Assembly: GCF_029784155.1 (NCBI RefSeq)
Contig: NC_073692.1
Coordinates: 66,411,888 to 66,475,887, forward strand
DNA: 64,000 nt
Direction of reading: 5' to 3'
Origin: Uranotaenia lowii
Lineage: Eukaryota > Arthropoda > Insecta > Diptera > Culicidae
Positions 1 through 12,600 of this stretch are shown here, piece by piece. Made by a program: the position numbers and the translations under genes. How positions within the stretch are numbered: position 1 is the stretch's first letter; every line of letters starts with the position of its first letter. Below the pieces are notes generated by a model. It had not been told where the DNA came from and did not search any database. It saw only the letters and a list, made by a program, of their open reading frames with translations.

Positions 1-687
1 TATTTGGGAACCATGAATCGAAGGTACATTGGTATGCGTGCGAACAGCATTTGCATTGCAGTCTGCAGTAATACATAATTAATTGAGTTTTGGAATCGTT
101 TTCTATTGCTTGGGAACCATATGTATACTCAGATTTAATTTTTTGGATTATTGTTCTTATTTTTTTCTTGGAAACAGATGTAGGAAGTTCAGGAAAATAT
201 CGTTTTCTTTAAAATTATTCCTTAAAATATTAGATGTGAGTCGAATTAAAAGTTTTTTTTTTAGCAAGGTTTATATTCTAACATCTATTTGGCGTGCCAA
301 ACCACTGCGCAACGCCCCGGGCATTTGAGATGGCTCTTGCTAAAGCTCATAATCTCAGCTAACAAATTCAAAAGGGCAAAATTTCAAAATACCATTCAAG
401 GAATTTTTCATTTTTTTACTTTATGAAGCCAAACTCCACAATATGAAGATAGTTGTTTGGTAGTGCAAATATCCCTATGTATAGCAATCGCAAGTCTCCT
501 AGAGTATTTTACTATCAACTTATGATCAATAAAAACCCAAAAGGAATAATTTAAACTATGATTTATAAATGACAACACATCATGATGCACAGAACCATAG
601 AAATGTCATAAATAAATCTGTCGTTAGGCTTAGCATTCCTGAATTTGTCCAGTTAACATTCAAGTCAGGAAATTCTCCAAGATAAAA
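1..687. other. Anonymous AT-rich DNA
   Basis: I see no supported gene here; the short open frames have no recognisable motif. A short string, TTGGGAACCATGAATC at 4-19, recurs exactly at 31266-31281, so part of a dispersed repeat probably lies at the left edge. Confidence 0.5.
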
Positions 688-701
688 CTTAGAAAATCTA
701 A
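688..701. repeat. 14-bp direct repeat, left flank of palindrome (candidate TSD)
   Basis: CTTAGAAAATCTAA is identical to 3115-3128 on the other side of the inverted-repeat structure. It is itself nearly palindromic. It is best read as a target-site duplication, though 14 bp is longer than usual for cut-and-paste elements. Confidence 0.6.
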
Positions 702-3114
702 TTGTTATATGATTTTAATCGCCGTAATTTGTATGATTATAATTTTAATGGCATGTGCGGCGGAATGAAAACTAGAGAGAATTTATTTTATAGAATTTGA
801 AAGAAAGGTGGATAGACAGGCATTAGTGCGCCAATAGGAGAAAGCTTGATAGGTGTTGAAATTTTAGGCTAGAGGGCATGTTGATGAAAAGCTCCCATGG
901 ATTGCTCCCGCCTTTGCTCTGCATTAGCTAACTATACATGAGAAACCCAGAAAGAGAATTCCCATGTATAGCGAGCCCAATGGTTTGAGAGCGTGTTTTT
1001 ACGCACACTTCAAACGAGCAAAAACGTAGCAACCCATGGGCCTACTGAGCTTTCCTTATGCGAGAACAGTTCTATCGACGTTGCCATTTTTTCAGATTCG
1101 CTGCGAATAGTTGCTACTTGTCGATTTTTTCGCATTTCACATTTTATCTATTCCGCGTCTAACTTTTTTGGCCAAGTGTCAATTTTTTGAACCGTATTTT
1201 TCTTGTTGTATTTTTTCTTTTTGCCAATGATTGTTTTTGTTATATGATTTTAATCGCCGTAATTTGTATGATTATAATTTTAATGGCATGTGCGGCGGAA
1301 TGAAAACTAGAGAGAATTTATTTTATAGAATTTGAAAGAAAGGTGGATAGACAGGCATTAGTGCGCCAATAGGAGAAAGCTTGATAGGTGTTGAAATTTT
1401 AGGCTAGAGGGCATGTTGATGAAAAGCTCCCATGGATTGCTCCCGCCTTTGCTCTGCATTAGCTAACTATACATGAGAAACCCAGAAAGAGAATTCCCAT
1501 GTATAGCGAGCCCAATGGTTTGAGAGCGTGTTTTTACGCACACTTCAAACGAGCAAAAACGTAGCAACCCATGGGCCTACTGAGCTTTCCTTATGCGAGA
1601 ACAGTTCTATCGACGTTGCCATTTGCCGACAAGTAGCAACTCGTCGGCGTTGCCGACAAGTAGCAACTATTCGCAGCGAATCTGAAAAAATGGCAACGTC
1701 GATAGAACTGTTCTCGCATAAGGAAAGCTCAGTAGGCCCATGGGTTGCTACGTTTTTGCTCGTTTGAAGTGTGCGTAAAAACACGCTCTCAAACCATTGG
1801 GCTCGCTATACATGGGAATTCTCTTTCTGGGTTTCTCATGTATAGTTAGCTAATGCAGAGCAAAGGCGGGAGCAATCCATGGGAGCTTTTCATCAACATG
1901 CCCTCTAGCCTAAAATTTCAACACCTATCAAGCTTTCTCCTATTGGCGCACTAATGCCTGTCTATCCACCTTTCTTTCAAATTCTATAAAATAAATTCTC
2001 TCTAGTTTTCATTCCGCCGCACATGCCATTAAAATTATAATCATACAAATTACGGCGATTAAAATCATATAACAAAAACAATCATTGGCAAAAAGAAAAA
2101 ATACAACAAGAAAAATACGGTTCAAAAAATTGACACTTGGCCAAAAAAGTTAGACGCGGAATAGATAAAATGTGAAATGCGAAAAAATCGACAAGTAGCA
2201 ACTATTCGCAGCGAATCTGAAAAAATGGCAACGTCGATAGAACTGTTCTCGCATAAGGAAAGCTCAGTAGGCCCATGGGTTGCTACGTTTTTGCTCGTTT
2301 GAAGTGTGCGTAAAAACACGCTCTCAAACCATTGGGCTCGCTATACATGGGAATTCTCTTTCTGGGTTTCTCATGTATAGTTAGCTAATGCAGAGCAAAG
2401 GCGGGAGCAATCCATGGGAGCTTTTCATCAACATGCCCTCTAGCCTAAAATTTCAACACCTATCAAGCTTTCTCCTATTGGCGCACTAATGCCTGTCTAT
2501 CCACCTTTCTTTCAAATTCTATAAAATAAATTCTCTCTAGTTTTCATTCCGCCGCACATGCCATTAAAATTATAATCATACAAATTACGGCGATTAAAAT
2601 CGTATAACAAAAACAATCATTGGCAAAAAGAAAAAATACAACAAGAAAAATACGGTTCAAAAAATTGACACTTGGCCAAAAAAGTTAGACGCGGAATAGA
2701 TAAAATGTGAAATGCGAAAAAATCGACAAGTAGCAACTATTCGCAGCGAATCTGAAAAAATGGCAACGTCGATAGAACTGTTCTCGCATAAGGAAAGCTC
2801 AGTAGGCCCATGGGTTGCTACGTTTTTGCTCGTTTGAAGTGTGCGTAAAAACACGCTCTCAAACCATTGGGCTCGCTATACATGGGAATTCTCTTTCTGG
2901 GTTTCTCATGTATAGTTAGCTAATGCAGAGCAAAGGCGGGAGCAATCCATGGGAGCTTTTCATCAACATGCCCTCTAGCCTAAAATTTCAACACCTATCA
3001 AGCTTTCTCCTATTGGCGCACTAATGCCTGTCTATCCACCTTTCTTTCAAATTCTATAAAATAAATTCTCTCTAGTTTTCATTCCGCCGCACATGCCATT
3101 AAAATTATAATCAT
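702..3114. repeat. Giant palindromic (foldback-like) repeat built from ~535-bp units
   Basis: A ~535-bp unit starts at about 702 and again at about 1237 in plus orientation. The second copy breaks off at about 1622, and the same sequence then runs back in inverted orientation from about 1685, through two further junctions near 2077 and 2612, to 3114. The arms are therefore two units (one partial) facing three (one partial). Arm copies are nearly identical: for example the segment with ACGCACACTTCAAACGAGCA at 1002 recurs at 1537 and inverted near 1755, 2290 and 2825. The centre carries a small asymmetric patch with two copies of GCCGACAAGTAGCAACT. CTTAGAAAATCTAA occurs exactly at 688-701 and 3115-3128, bracketing the structure like a target-site duplication. 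Long inverted arms made of tandem subrepeats recall Foldback-type transposons, but no transposase is present and the class is not established. The near-identity of the arms suggests recent origin or gene conversion. The repeated 65-79 codon frames are by-products of the repeat. Confidence 0.85.
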
Positions 3115-3128
3115 CTTAGAAAATCTAA
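3115..3128. repeat. 14-bp direct repeat, right flank of palindrome (candidate TSD)
   Basis: Exact partner of 688-701. The palindromic unit sequence stops at 3114, immediately before it. Confidence 0.6.
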
Positions 3129-4318
3129 GCAATTTTTCCAATATTTGGGAAAATCTTATCGATGAGAAAAGTTCGAAATAAGATATTTCAATTCAACGTT
3201 ACAATACAACTTTCACAACATCCACGTTCAAGTCGTTTTTTTTTTTCAAATAATTCGTTTATTTGACACGGCTCAAACCTTTCAGTATTACTCCCGTTCA
3301 AGTTGTATTTCATTTTTATTTTGATGAAATTTTCTTAAAAACTACGCGAAAATGATGAACTGTGAAATCTCTTTAAAAAATTTCGAGAAATGTGAACCAA
3401 CCAGGCCAGATACGGATATTTTTCTTCAATATTCTGGCTGCTGGACCACACCAACTTTTTTTAAAAACTCTGCGTTGAAAACCTGGGCTAGTCAAGATAA
3501 GCCCATACCATCTGAAATACTTTTCCTAGATTGATTGGCTTTATTCAGATTATATCAGTCCTTCATAAGTTATTAACTGTATGCATATTGGAGAAATTTT
3601 TTGAAGTGTTCAGTTTAAAAAGTTTGCTTACAAAATATATTAGTTTAGATTTCACTTCAAACCACTCGCGGACATAATTCGTTTCTGAATCGGTCCCCCT
3701 GATGATGGTTTGGTTGTCATTCATAAACCAATGATTCATGTTCATAGGTACACAAATATTCTGAAACAACCTGAGATGTTTATAATCATCACTGTGTTTA
3801 ATTGAGTAAAAATTTAAAGTTTTAAAAATTAAAAAAAAATTGCGGAAATTCTGGACTTCCGACTTTTTGAAATGAAAGCTTATTTTGTGCTTCCCTTCCA
3901 ACCAAATGTCATCAATGTTTTCAAAAGCCTTTTGGTTGTATGAGTGAAGCCCGGTGTTCCATCGTCGCATAGAACTTTACGCTCAGCTGACGTCATTCTG
4001 CCAGTGGCCTTATATTCAGAATAGCCAACGATTCTGTTAACTGTCAATTGAGCATTGCTGGTAAAGATCTATTGCACATTGCTGGTGGCCAAGAATCGGA
4101 TCACCGAAACGGCAAACAATTGGTACGGCGGCCAAGTAATTGGAGCACCGCAGTGAGTACTTTGCATGCATTTTGCTCACATTAATGAAAGTTCCATAGA
4201 GAAAACATGTTTTTGTTGAGCTCTAAGCAAGTTAGCAAGTAAATTCTTCAAAGGATGTTCTATGGTGCACTCAACAGGAAGGTTGGAATGTTGAAAAAAA
4301 GGGTGGACCATGCCTTAG
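3129..4318. other. Anonymous sequence up to the assembly gap
   Basis: AT-rich sequence with no supported gene. The longest frame (3563-3970, minus, 135 codons) has no domain I recognise and begins inside low-complexity sequence. The last ~60 bases before the gap do not resemble the 42-bp array on the other side of it. Confidence 0.5.
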
Positions 4319-4818
4319 NNNNNNNNNNNNNNNNNNNNNNNNNNNNNNNNNNNNNNNNNNNNNNNNNNNNNNNNNNNNNNNNNNNNNNNNNNNNNNNNNN
4401 NNNNNNNNNNNNNNNNNNNNNNNNNNNNNNNNNNNNNNNNNNNNNNNNNNNNNNNNNNNNNNNNNNNNNNNNNNNNNNNNNNNNNNNNNNNNNNNNNNNN
4501 NNNNNNNNNNNNNNNNNNNNNNNNNNNNNNNNNNNNNNNNNNNNNNNNNNNNNNNNNNNNNNNNNNNNNNNNNNNNNNNNNNNNNNNNNNNNNNNNNNNN
4601 NNNNNNNNNNNNNNNNNNNNNNNNNNNNNNNNNNNNNNNNNNNNNNNNNNNNNNNNNNNNNNNNNNNNNNNNNNNNNNNNNNNNNNNNNNNNNNNNNNNN
4701 NNNNNNNNNNNNNNNNNNNNNNNNNNNNNNNNNNNNNNNNNNNNNNNNNNNNNNNNNNNNNNNNNNNNNNNNNNNNNNNNNNNNNNNNNNNNNNNNNNNN
4801 NNNNNNNNNNNNNNNNNN
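4319..4818. other. Assembly gap (500 N)
   Basis: A run of exactly 500 N. The round number suggests a placeholder of unknown true length. The right side starts in mid-unit of a 42-bp tandem array, so the gap was probably caused by that array and the array may be longer than shown. Confidence 0.98.
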
Positions 4819-5876
4819 TCTCCCGATCCGCTCAACTATTTTCAGTAAATTTCCTAGCGGTCTCCCGATCCGCTCTACAGTTTACCACAAAATTTTTTAG
4901 CGGTCTCCCGATCCGCTCAACTATTTTCAGTAAATTTCCTAGCGGTCTCCCGATCCGCTCTTCAGTTTTCCACAAAATTTCCTAGCGGTCTCCCGATCCG
5001 CTCAACAATTTTCAGCAAATTTCCTAATGGTCTCCCGATCCGCTCAACTATTTTCAGTAAATTTCCTAGCGGTCTCCCGATCCGCTCTACAGTTTTCCAC
5101 AAAATTTTCTAGCGGTCTCCCGATCCGCTCAACAATTTTCAGCAAATTGCCTAGCGGTCTCCCGATCCGCTCTAAAGTTTTCCACAAATTTCCTAGCGGT
5201 CTCCCGATCCGCTCAACAATTTTCAGCAAATTTCCTAACGGTCTCCAGATCCGCTCAACTATTTTCAGTAAATTTCCTAGCGGTCTCCCGATCCGCTCTA
5301 CAGTTTACCACAAAATTTTTTAGCGGTCTCCCGATCCGCTCAACTATTTTCAGTAAATTTCCTAGCGGTCTCCCGATCCGCTCTTCAGTTTTCCACAAAA
5401 TTTCCTAGCGGTCTCCCGATCCGCTCAACAATTTTCAGCAAATTTCCTAATGGTCTCCCGATCCGCTCAACTATTTTCAGTAAATTTCCTAGCGGTCTCC
5501 CGATCCACTCTACAGTTTTCCACAAAATTTTCTAGCGGTCTCCCGATCCGCTCAACAATTTTCAGCAAATTTCCTAGTGGTCTCCCGATCCGCTCAACTA
5601 TTTTCAGTAAATTTCCTAGCGGTCTCCCGATCCACTCTACAGTTTTCCACAAAATTTTCTAGCGGTCTCCCGATCCGCTCAACTATTTTCAGCAAATTTC
5701 CTAGTGGTCTCCCGATCCGCTCAACTATTTTCAGTAAATTTCCTAGCGGTCTCCCGATCCGCTCTACATTTTTCCACAAAGTTTCCTAGCGGTCTCCCGA
5801 TCCGCTCTACAGTTTTCCACAAAATTTCCTAGTGGTCTCCTGATCCGCTCAAAAATTTACAGTAAATTTCCTAGCG
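4819..5876. repeat. 42-bp minisatellite array with higher-order units
   Basis: About 25 head-to-tail copies of a 42-43 bp unit whose fixed core is GCGGTCTCCCGATCCGCTC. Two main variants alternate: one continues AACTATTTTCAGTAAATTT, the other TACAGTTTTCCACAAAATTT. Blocks of several units recur: the segment at 5027 reappears 423 bp later at 5450 with few changes, and a three-unit block of 127 bp repeats at 5450 and 5577. The array runs into the gap on the left and ends at about 5876. Because 42 is divisible by three, long stretches stay open on both strands; these are artefacts. It lies ~0.8 kb beyond the 3' end of the Helentron ORF, and tandem arrays are known inside Helentron-related elements, so it could be part of that element. 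That link is inference. Confidence 0.95.
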
Positions 5877-6656
5877 TGTAAGGTAAAGCAATTGATCATT
5901 TTATTTCGCTTTGAGCAGTGATATCTTGTCAGCTTTATTCGGATTGACATTCGATCGAAACAATTGCGAGGTTTAACGTACGGTTAAATGTATGGTATGT
6001 ATCGTATGGTATGAAATTTGAATAATAAAGTAATGATAATAATGATGATGATAATGTTCCCACCTCATTCCCCTACAACTATTTGAGCGTAGCGAGTAAT
6101 ATTTTCAAAAAGATTAAAAAGAACTTATTTTCAACAAGTCACATACCTTTACTGCTACAATTGTACTGAGAAACCTTTCAGATTTGGAACATTTAATGTA
6201 AAAACCGCGCAGTGCTCAAATATATGTAGACTTCTCTTTATTTTAGTTAAAAGACGGCAAAAAGCCACTGGAAATTCAACAACTATAAACATTATCATTA
6301 TCATCATCATTATCATCGTCATCATTATCATTCTAGCGAATCGCAGCATAACTGTCTGTTTCTCGACACTACGTTCGATACACAAATACCAAAGTTTAAC
6401 TGAGATCTGTAGTGACTTTTCTTATCAATGTTGACGCCTTACCAAAAATTTTATTTAAAATTAAACTGACTGTGCTTATACTCCAGGCATTTAATTTAAC
6501 CTTGAAAGCTCTCAATGATATGGCACAGTGTAATAACAATATCACAATATCGCACGCAACACAACTTTTATGAACTGCACTCAATTTTAATCCACCAAAT
6601 AATATGCTGCTTTGAATGGCATGTTTTAAATCGAAACCATTTGAACAAGTAAAAAA
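5877..6656. other. Spacer between minisatellite and Helentron ORF (likely Helentron 3' region)
   Basis: Downstream sequence of the minus-strand Helentron ORF. It contains a microsatellite of ATG/ATA triplets at about 6024-6058 and its inverse (CATTATCATCATCATTATC and similar) at about 6290-6333, so the two could pair. Apart from these I see no gene. The element's 3' terminus could be here, but I could not fix it. Confidence 0.45.
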
Positions 6657-9600
6657 TTAAGAAAACAGTTCCGTTTCTCTTACATCAATTACACTTATAT
6701 TCGGAAACTCATATTTAGAATTAAGTTCTATTGGAAGAAGTACATTATAATGGGATGATCCGTAAATCAAAACAATCGGAGTGAATGATGCTACTGCTGG
6801 TCTAATTTCCAAACAATTAATTGGGGTTCCTTTGATAACGACAAAAATACTTCGCTGTAAAATAATACTCAATGCATATAAAGTGTCCGCATTACCCCAG
6901 GCACTGTCTTCACATGAAATACAAAGAAGTTTAAAAAATGATCCTGATTCAAGTAAATTTTCTCTGCCTTCAAAATAGGACTTATTTTGTAAAACGCTTC
7001 TGAATGCCAACGTTCGAAGAACATTTGACAAATTAGTATTCCCAATCAAAGAATATGAAATCGAATGAAACTGACAATTTCCATCTCTCGGAATTTCAAT
7101 TTCAACAAATTCATCATGACAATACTGTTCATTCGCCCTCCTGTCGATATCTCGAAAATTATCAAAAATCTGAATTGGGCAAACTTTCAAATGCGTACAA
7201 GCAAGATCAAGTGATTCAGAATAATTTTCTAGCAATGACAAAATGCGGTATTCTGTATCTACATTAAAATCAATTGAAGTAACCAAAATATCTGATAACG
7301 CTTCATTCAAATTTCTAAAAAGTTCAGCGTTGGACCATTCTTCGTTTTCAAGTATCTGTGTTCTTGAATTTTCAATCAAAATATTAGCATCATTAAAAAG
7401 TTCTTCTGGAGGGTCATTGAAAAGTTCATTGTGGATGTTGTCATTGACAAAATTTGATAAAGAATTATCATAATACTCGCTTTCTAGAAATTCAGCAGAA
7501 TCCAATTCCAATACTGTTTCACGAATTATTGCAAAGACTGGTTTGTGGTCAGAAAAATAAGACTCATATACACCAGTTGAAATATTTCTTATGTTCGAAA
7601 ACACAATATCTAATCTTGAACCAAGATCTGTTGTAGGCTCGTTACAAACTAACTTATCAAAAAGATTCATTCTATTCAGGTATTTAACAAATTTTTTTGT
7701 TTCGTCACATGTACTGTTGAGATTGAAATTGAAATCTCCTATCAATATGGTTGGGTCATTATTACCGTTGTGAATTGAATTGAATACAGATATAAATTCA
7801 TTATAATTAATTTTAGGTGATTTATAGCCTGTAAGAAGCGAAAGATGTCTATATTTTAGAATCACTAAGTCGGTGTGGCCAACATATTTATTGAGGTTAT
7901 TGGCTTTAAAAACCGTCTTATGACTTTCTACTGAAATTATTAAACCAATTTTCGCATAGCATATTATACCTTTTGCAATGCCACTCTTAACAAACAATGG
8001 AAGTGTTTGTCTATCTGATCGGTAAACAATATTAAAATTGGGTATATTTACTTCATCGTTTGTCAGGATACCCGTTTCAGAAAATACAATTATGTCACAT
8101 CTCGAATACCATGCATCTGCGTTGATATACTTCAAATTTTCTCTTAAAGATCTAGAATTCTGATAAGCAATTACCAATCCTGTGTGAGTTGTTAAATTAT
8201 TAAAAGATAAAGTTAATTGTCTATACGTCTTCAATCTTTCCGTTTCTTTCAAACAAGCTCTGATAGTAGGATTGTCGGCCATATTTCCCGGAAAATTTCC
8301 TAATATATAAAGGCCAGATAGTTTCGAAACACGACTCAAGGCAACATAAATCAACTGACGTGTCGAGTTCCCTTTCTTGCGTAAATCAACGCATACTTTT
8401 GAATATGTTTGTCCCTGACTTTTATGAATTGTAAGCGCTTCACAGGGAACTAATGGGAATTGATTTCGAGTAATTTGATAGTCACGTTGAAAATGATTAG
8501 TCAAACTATATCTTTGTCTTTCAATAGGCGTCCAGTTTTTGTTAAGATTCAAATTTTCTGTAAATTCATGAAATTTAAGTCGAGCTTTTCTGCCAACTTT
8601 CTTACTGTCAAAATTAAGATACACTATGATAGGTTTACTTGACTGTGGATTACAAAAAACAAATTCCAAAACTCCAGTTGCACCGTTTACGATACCATCC
8701 GATACATCTAGATTTGCAGTTACCATGTACTTGATACCTTTTTTGAATTGTATAGAATATGGATACCCTCCACAATCTCTGGTAGTTTTAGCCTTCCAAA
8801 TATCAAGTTTCTTTAAAATTTGTTCTTCTTTCAAATTGCCTGTCAATTTATCTTCAGCCAAACTTAAAATTTCTGTTTCATTAGACTCTGCTATTTTTAT
8901 GGCATTATATCTGTCAACATCCAAATTCGTATAGTACAACCTTATAGCGTCACTAGGTACTTCATTTTCAGCGACTTCTCTACTTTTAAAAATGTTGATG
9001 TCTGCAGCATTCATAGTTCCCTGGGCAAAATTGTTTAACGCATTAACAAAGTCTAAGTCGTCTTTCTGCCTCATGACCTCAGTTAATTCATAAAATTCAA
9101 AATCCGCCCATAAAGGGGAAAGATCCAACGTCACCAAACAATCTCTGGGAGGGTTAAAAATGAATCTATCTTTGACCGGCGGAAGTTGTCGGAAATCTCC
9201 TACGGTTATTACAGATAAACCACCAAAACTTTCATCAACTCCTGTAATTTGGCGCAATCTTGTATCTATACGACTGAAAATGGTACTTCCAACCATTGAT
9301 ATTTCATCTATAACGATCAATTTACAATGTAACAACTGTTGACGTAAATTATTTGCGACGTCCATAGGTAAATCTGGAATGTTTCTAGTTTCAGTCAAAG
9401 GTAAGGCAAAGGCTGAGTGCAAAGTATTCCCTCCAATTAAAAAGGCAGCTTTGCCAGAAAACGCGCTCAATAACACTTTGACAGAATCTGATGATTGCCA
9501 AACTGAGGTTTCAACACAGTACTCCAGAAAATATGTAATCAATTGATATATTGTTGATATAACTAAACTTTTTCCCACACCTGCTGAGCCGGAAATGAAA

Positions 9601-12600
9601 ATTTTAAAAGGTAACTTTTTCAGTTTAAAACATTTGTAAATATGAATTACAATTTCTCTTTGTCTGTTATTCAGCTTTCTTAGATTTTCAAGAAGATCAC
9701 GTTTGTTTACTTTCGGAGGAGCAGAATACACAAATGGAGTAAAAGTTTTCGGTCTATCAATACCTCCTTGTACAAGAATATCAATTTCATGATCTTTAGA
9801 CAACTGATTTTGTTCAAATTCGGAAATTTCTTCGTTTTCTAATTCTGCTCTATTATCATTTGCGGCTTCTATTGCTTTGTCTATTACATCATCTGACAGT
9901 ATTTGAAATTTAGAACGATTTCTAGTAATAACACCTAGGTTATTATTATACACTTCCAACCAGTTCACTGTTTCAATTTCATTGATTTCATTTCTCCAAG
10001 GATAGAATAGAAGTAGTTGCTCTCGATAATAATTGTCGGGATCTTGTTCGATTTTGTATCGATTATATCTCAGAATTCGAGCTATTTTTCTTCTCTTATG
10101 GTTAGGATTTTCTCTATCTACTTCTGTTTCTTCAATGTCCTCTTCTTCATCAGAAATCTCTGACCTGTTTTTATCAGAACGTCTTTTTCCTTTAGTTTTA
10201 AAATAAAATGCAGCGTACTCAGCTAAACAAATGTTCTGTAAATCTACCCGTTCCGCATAATATGTTATGATATCTTTACCAGCGATATCAGTACTATCTT
10301 TGCACATTGATCTTAATTGTTTTTCTGATTTAAGAAAAACTACTCTATCTTCAGATTTACAGGTGCTGATATATATATGAGTTCGACTGAAATGGGACAA
10401 AGGAATACTTAAACAGTGATAAATAGCTTCGCTGACACTCATTAGATTCGAATTGATAAATTTGTTAGCAATTGTTCTTAACTTTTCAAGATAAGTAGTA
10501 TTTCTTTTATCTAATTCATTTTGCAGTTCTTTCAATTGCTTCGAGAGTCCCGATTCAGACTTAGCTATGTAATCAACAATGTATGCTGCAACGCCGTATT
10601 CATCTAGAATAAGCTGCAAATCTGTATTTGACTCCATTAAATTCAATATTATTGGATTATAAGAATTGATATCAACTTCACAACTCCTGCGTTTGTAAAA
10701 TATTGTAACTTTACTTATAGAAGCTCTTAAAGCGGTGATGTAATCATCTTTTGTCAAATCTAAGCTATCTAAAATTTCTTCAAAACTAAGATTTGATCTT
10801 TCTTTACTTGAATATAGAACTTCCATCGTTTCTTTTATTCTCTGTAGATTTTTCTTAACCGCTGCAGAAACTTCGTTCTTGGGCAATGGTATAAGAATTT
10901 TAGTTTCTGCTAGAACAAACTTTGGAAAATTAAATCTACAAGTGTTTTTATTACTTCGTCCTTTTGAACATGTATCAGTATGCTTGTGACGCAAATATTT
11001 ACAAAGTGGATTATCAGCATCATACTGACATGTGATAAATGTGTCTGCAAACTTTTCAAAAGCTTTTATACTATCTTCATTATTTAAATCTAGACAAGGT
11101 GCATCTTCAATAAACAGTAACATATGGTCATGGGGAGATCCCCTCATTTGAAATTCGCGCCTTCGATAAAAATCTGATATTTTATACGGTTGGAATGGGC
11201 CTGAGCTTTGTTTCATTAGTTTCATTAGCTCAGTAATTTTAAAATCATAGTACAATGCTGAGTATACAGGATTTTCTTTGATAAGATCGTGTTTTTGTTG
11301 TTCCGGAAGGTTAAGAGCTTGCAATAACGAAATTTGTTTCCCTGTAGTCTTTAATACCAAACCTTGTATCAATTCAGGCCATTTATTTTCAACTGCAGAC
11401 ACGGTTAAGAAAAACATTGGTTTTCCGCACTGCCGCAACATTGCAAAAAGATTCTTTTTCTTGGCGCTCCAAAAACTTGGAGAACACCTGATGTGCTTTA
11501 AAAAATTCAACCCATCATTATGCTGCCTAAGCTCTGCAATAAACTGGGGATTTAGTGCTTCCTCAACTGTAACACCTTTAGCATTAGATTTCTTTTTTAA
11601 TGTAAGTGTAGTTGAACTAAGAACTTCTGATTCCAATTTGATTTTGGCCAAATATAAAATTCTGAATGCAGAAATTTTTACTGTGTGACAACGTACTTCC
11701 CATTTAATTAAATCAGATCTTGTAATATTTTTGTTAAGTATTTGCCTTTTTTTTCCAGCGAAAATTTTTGGAAAACAAAAACATTCAACATCTGGTTGAA
11801 TGTGAACCGAAACAGGCCAGTGATTTTGTCCTGGGGCCATAACAATAGTGGCATGTTGTGCAGTTTGTTGATTGAAGTCGAAAAGTAAACATTCATCGTC
11901 ATCATCCACCAAGTGTTCATAAAATTCATCGTCAACCTCTAAATCGTCTAATTGTAAATTCGAATTCACCTCTTGTTCAAAGCCAGAAAAGGGTTGATTA
12001 TTCCTAATATTACCTTCGTCACTTGAAGCAACTTGATTTTCACCGTCAACTAAATTTATGACATTGTTCTGATTGATTTCTTCCGTGAGAGTTCTCATTC
12101 CATAAGAAGAAACTTGTATATCATGTCTTTTGTATAATTCAGTATTTTTCAAGTAATCAAGAGCTTCTGATACATATGACACACGGACCAATCCACTTAT
12201 ATATGTGGAAGAGTGACCCATATGTCGTTTGAATTCCACCGGTATAGGTATAACATCAAGATTATTTAGTTGTCTTGGCAAAGACGAAACCATTAGGGGC
12301 ACACTACTAGGCACATGAATTGCACTCCCTTTCATTCCAAGCTGTGGATTACAAGCACGTTTTGACATGAGAACAACCTTTTGGAAAGCAACATAAGGAG
12401 AAACTATTCTTTCTTCAATATCATTAAGTCTTGTAATGCATTCGGGAACCGGCGGTAATTTTAAGCCCCAACTTGAAGCAAGCTTGGGAATTTTACCTTC
12501 TTTTACATATTTAATGCAAGTTTTACACAGAAAATTACAAGAATTTTGAAAATAATAATTCAAGGTTTGTGAATCGCAAGTATTCTGAACGTTTTCGTTT

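Noticed and set aside
993..2854. Repeated 65-79 codon frame beginning MFLRTLQTSKNVATHG
   Set aside because: Same sequence in every unit of the palindrome, with no homology I recognise; it tracks the repeat rather than a gene.
4255..4848. Frames spanning the N run
   Set aside because: They consist almost wholly of undetermined bases.
5027..5789. Open frames with 14-residue repeats on both strands
   Set aside because: By-product of the 42-bp minisatellite, whose length is a multiple of three; both strands open, no start context, no domain.
4819..5876. CRISPR array
   Set aside because: Units are contiguous variants of one 42-bp sequence with no unique spacers, in a eukaryotic repeat context.
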